Source of the DNA: Gramella sp. KN1008
GTDB lineage: Bacteria; Bacteroidota; Bacteroidia; Flavobacteriales; Flavobacteriaceae
Length of the DNA stretch: 64,000 nucleotides
Direction of reading: 5' to 3'
Assembly (NCBI RefSeq): GCF_004332155.1
Contig: NZ_SJDV01000003.1
Location: 434,001 to 498,000 of the forward strand
Part shown: positions 63,068-64,000 of the stretch, in pieces
Layout of the letters: each line of letters opens with the position of its first letter
How positions within the stretch are numbered: the first letter of the stretch is position 1
Notes under the pieces: model-generated
The model's input: only the letters and a program-made list of their open reading frames with translations
Database searches by the model: none
What the model was told of the DNA's origin: nothing
Position numbers and translations under genes: made by a program

Positions 63068-64000
63068 ATGGCAGCAAAAAAGACAGGTAGTTCTTATTCA
63101 GATAAGAACTATCCTAAGAAGAGTCCTTCCTCAAAAGGGAATGATTCTAATAAAAGAGATTATACGGAAGAGGGAGCTGGAAAGGATACTCAGTCGCAGA
63201 AAAACTCCGTTTATAACAAATCTTCGGAAAAGGATTTTTATGAGCCTTATGATTATGATCATCAAAAAAATCGAGATAAAGGATATTATGAAAAAGAAGA
63301 AGCATATAGTAGGGAGAAGGATGCAACGGAGGATTTTGAGGATAGCAAGGAAAAATCCTCCGGAACATCCTACCAGTCTTCTAAATATCGAAATCAGAAA
63401 TATCCGTATTCCGATAATTGGGAAAAAGACACTCCCTTTGATGGAAATCAGAAAGTGGATCCGCAGATTGAGGGAAATGAAACTCGAATGGATGGATCAA
63501 AGCAGCCAGACGGACAGGATAATACTAAATTCGATATGGTTTTCACCGAAGAGGAAGTTTATGGAAATGTCTTTGACCCGCCGGCACGTGATGAAATTTA
63601 TGAAAAGGATGAGCCGGATACTGACCGATCAAACGATGAGCCCATTGTATTCGGATCCCTTTCAGAAACCCAGATTAACAGGGTTAAAGCACGATTTAGA
63701 ATTCCTGAGAATGGATTCCTGGTGGAGACAAGACGTGGATCTGTTCGCAAGAATTTAGAAGTGGAACGAATTCGTCAATTAAGCGAGCTCTTTCAGGATG
63801 AAGAGGTCCGAAATCATATTCGTGATACCCTGATCTTATTTACAAATGATACCGATGAAAGGTCACGGCAGGATCGTTCGCAAATAGACCTTGCCTTGGT
63901 ACTGGCAGTTGCTATAAGGGAATCCGGGGTGCGCACAAGCCTAAGCCGGTCTAATCGGAGGATTGTGAGTGCGGGTAGAGATGCGCATACAGAAGGGAGG
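63068..64000 (+). CDS. Large protein with a charged repeat-like N-terminus (truncated by the window end)
   Basis: The frame is open from the ATG at 63068 to the end of the window (311 codons, no stop). Residues 1-170 are low-complexity and very hydrophilic (Lys, Asp, Glu, Ser, Tyr). A folded region then starts near residue 195 (LSETQINRVKARFRIPENGF). Further on, LALVLAVAIRESGV resembles the helix of lysozyme/transglycosylase folds that carries the catalytic glutamate; Glu285 would be that residue. This is a weak match. The gene follows the 583-residue gene by 15 bp and is the fourth member of the locus. A peptidoglycan-lytic function would match the amidase at the other end. Confidence 0.7.
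   Translation, partial: MAAKKTGSSYSDKNYPKKSPSSKGNDSNKRDYTEEGAGKDTQSQKNSVYNKSSEKDFYEPYDYDHQKNRDKGYYEKEEAYSREKDATEDFEDSKEKSSGTSYQSSKYRNQKYPYSDNWEKDTPFDGNQKVDPQIEGNETRMDGSKQPDGQDNTKFDMVFTEEEVYGNVFDPPARDEIYEKDEPDTDRSNDEPIVFGSLSETQINRVKARFRIPENGFLVETRRGSVRKNLEVERIRQLSELFQDEEVRNHIRDTLILFTNDTDERSRQDRSQIDLALVLAVAIRESGVRTSLSRSNRRIVSAGRDAHTEGR

Noticed and set aside
63141..63758. 205-codon plus-strand frame near the window end
   Set aside because: It is an alternative frame of the truncated large gene that starts at 63068. Its very Arg/Met/Ile-rich translation is an artefact of the charged leader.

Overview
The window reads as chromosomal DNA of a marine-type Flavobacteriaceae member (Bacteroidota). 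The evidence is promoter -7 elements of the TAnnTTTG type, almost no Shine-Dalgarno sequences (starts sit in A-rich leaders), a YaiO-type outer-membrane barrel, a long poly-HAMP hybrid kinase, several lipoproteins and glycoside hydrolases, and gene content typical of the group. The exact genus cannot be read from the sequence.

Layout. 1-5.4 kb: a decayed GH20 hexosaminidase tail, then a hexuronate operon (KDG kinase, KDPG aldolase, SDR-type fructuronate reductase, mannonate dehydratase, Gfo/Idh/MocA oxidoreductase). 5.7-13.3 kb: an envelope polysaccharide cluster with an LtaS-like phosphoglycerol transferase, an unknown membrane-anchored protein, a YaiO TPR-barrel, a degenerate receiver, a HEAT-repeat membrane protein and a processive GT2 synthase. 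13.3-26.6 kb (minus strand): one probable operon korA-korB-nuoABCDHIJKLMN plus a small protein. The complex I set has 11 subunits and no NuoE, NuoF or NuoG. 26.8-30.7 kb (plus strand): a 2[4Fe-4S] ferredoxin and pyruvate:ferredoxin oxidoreductase (NifJ), divergent from kor. 30.8-34.7 kb: a HEPN protein, nadAB and an aspartate/glutamate racemase-like protein. 34.8-41.9 kb: rhodanese/DUF2892-like genes and a TolC-HlyD-RND efflux operon. 42-48.5 kb: an aldo-keto reductase, tRNA-Pro(GGG), a secreted esterase and a GH29 fucosidase in an AT-rich segment, and a CheY-like receiver. 48.9-54.8 kb: a 1979-residue soluble hybrid histidine kinase with nine nearly identical HAMP-type units. 54.9-58.5 kb: a patatin and an octaheme cytochrome/HEAT/TPR lipoprotein. 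59.1-64 kb: a four-gene set of unknown function that begins with a CHAP-like peptidoglycan amidase and runs off the window.

How it fits together. KorAB, NifJ and the adjacent ferredoxin produce reduced ferredoxin. Complex I without its NADH module, placed in the kor operon, is the obvious acceptor, so a ferredoxin:menaquinone proton pump is the best reading. The divergent kor/ferredoxin promoters and the nadA promoter each carry a 14-bp palindrome ATGAY-N4-GTCAT whose centre lies exactly 33 bp from the centre of a TAnnTTTG-type box. A second palindrome, GTAAC-N4-GTTAC, sits 33-34 bp from such a box before the racemase-like gene, the rhodanese genes and the efflux operon. This is the geometry of class II activation by CRP/FNR-family regulators. 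It suggests two regulators of that family, neither encoded here, controlling oxygen-sensitive Fe-S metabolism and a sulfur/efflux group.

The least explained part is the 59-64 kb locus. Two consecutive proteins of no recognised family share an arginine-x-tryptophan-phenylalanine / IPxYT / GPF module. They lie between a cell-wall amidase and a large protein with a very charged N-terminus.
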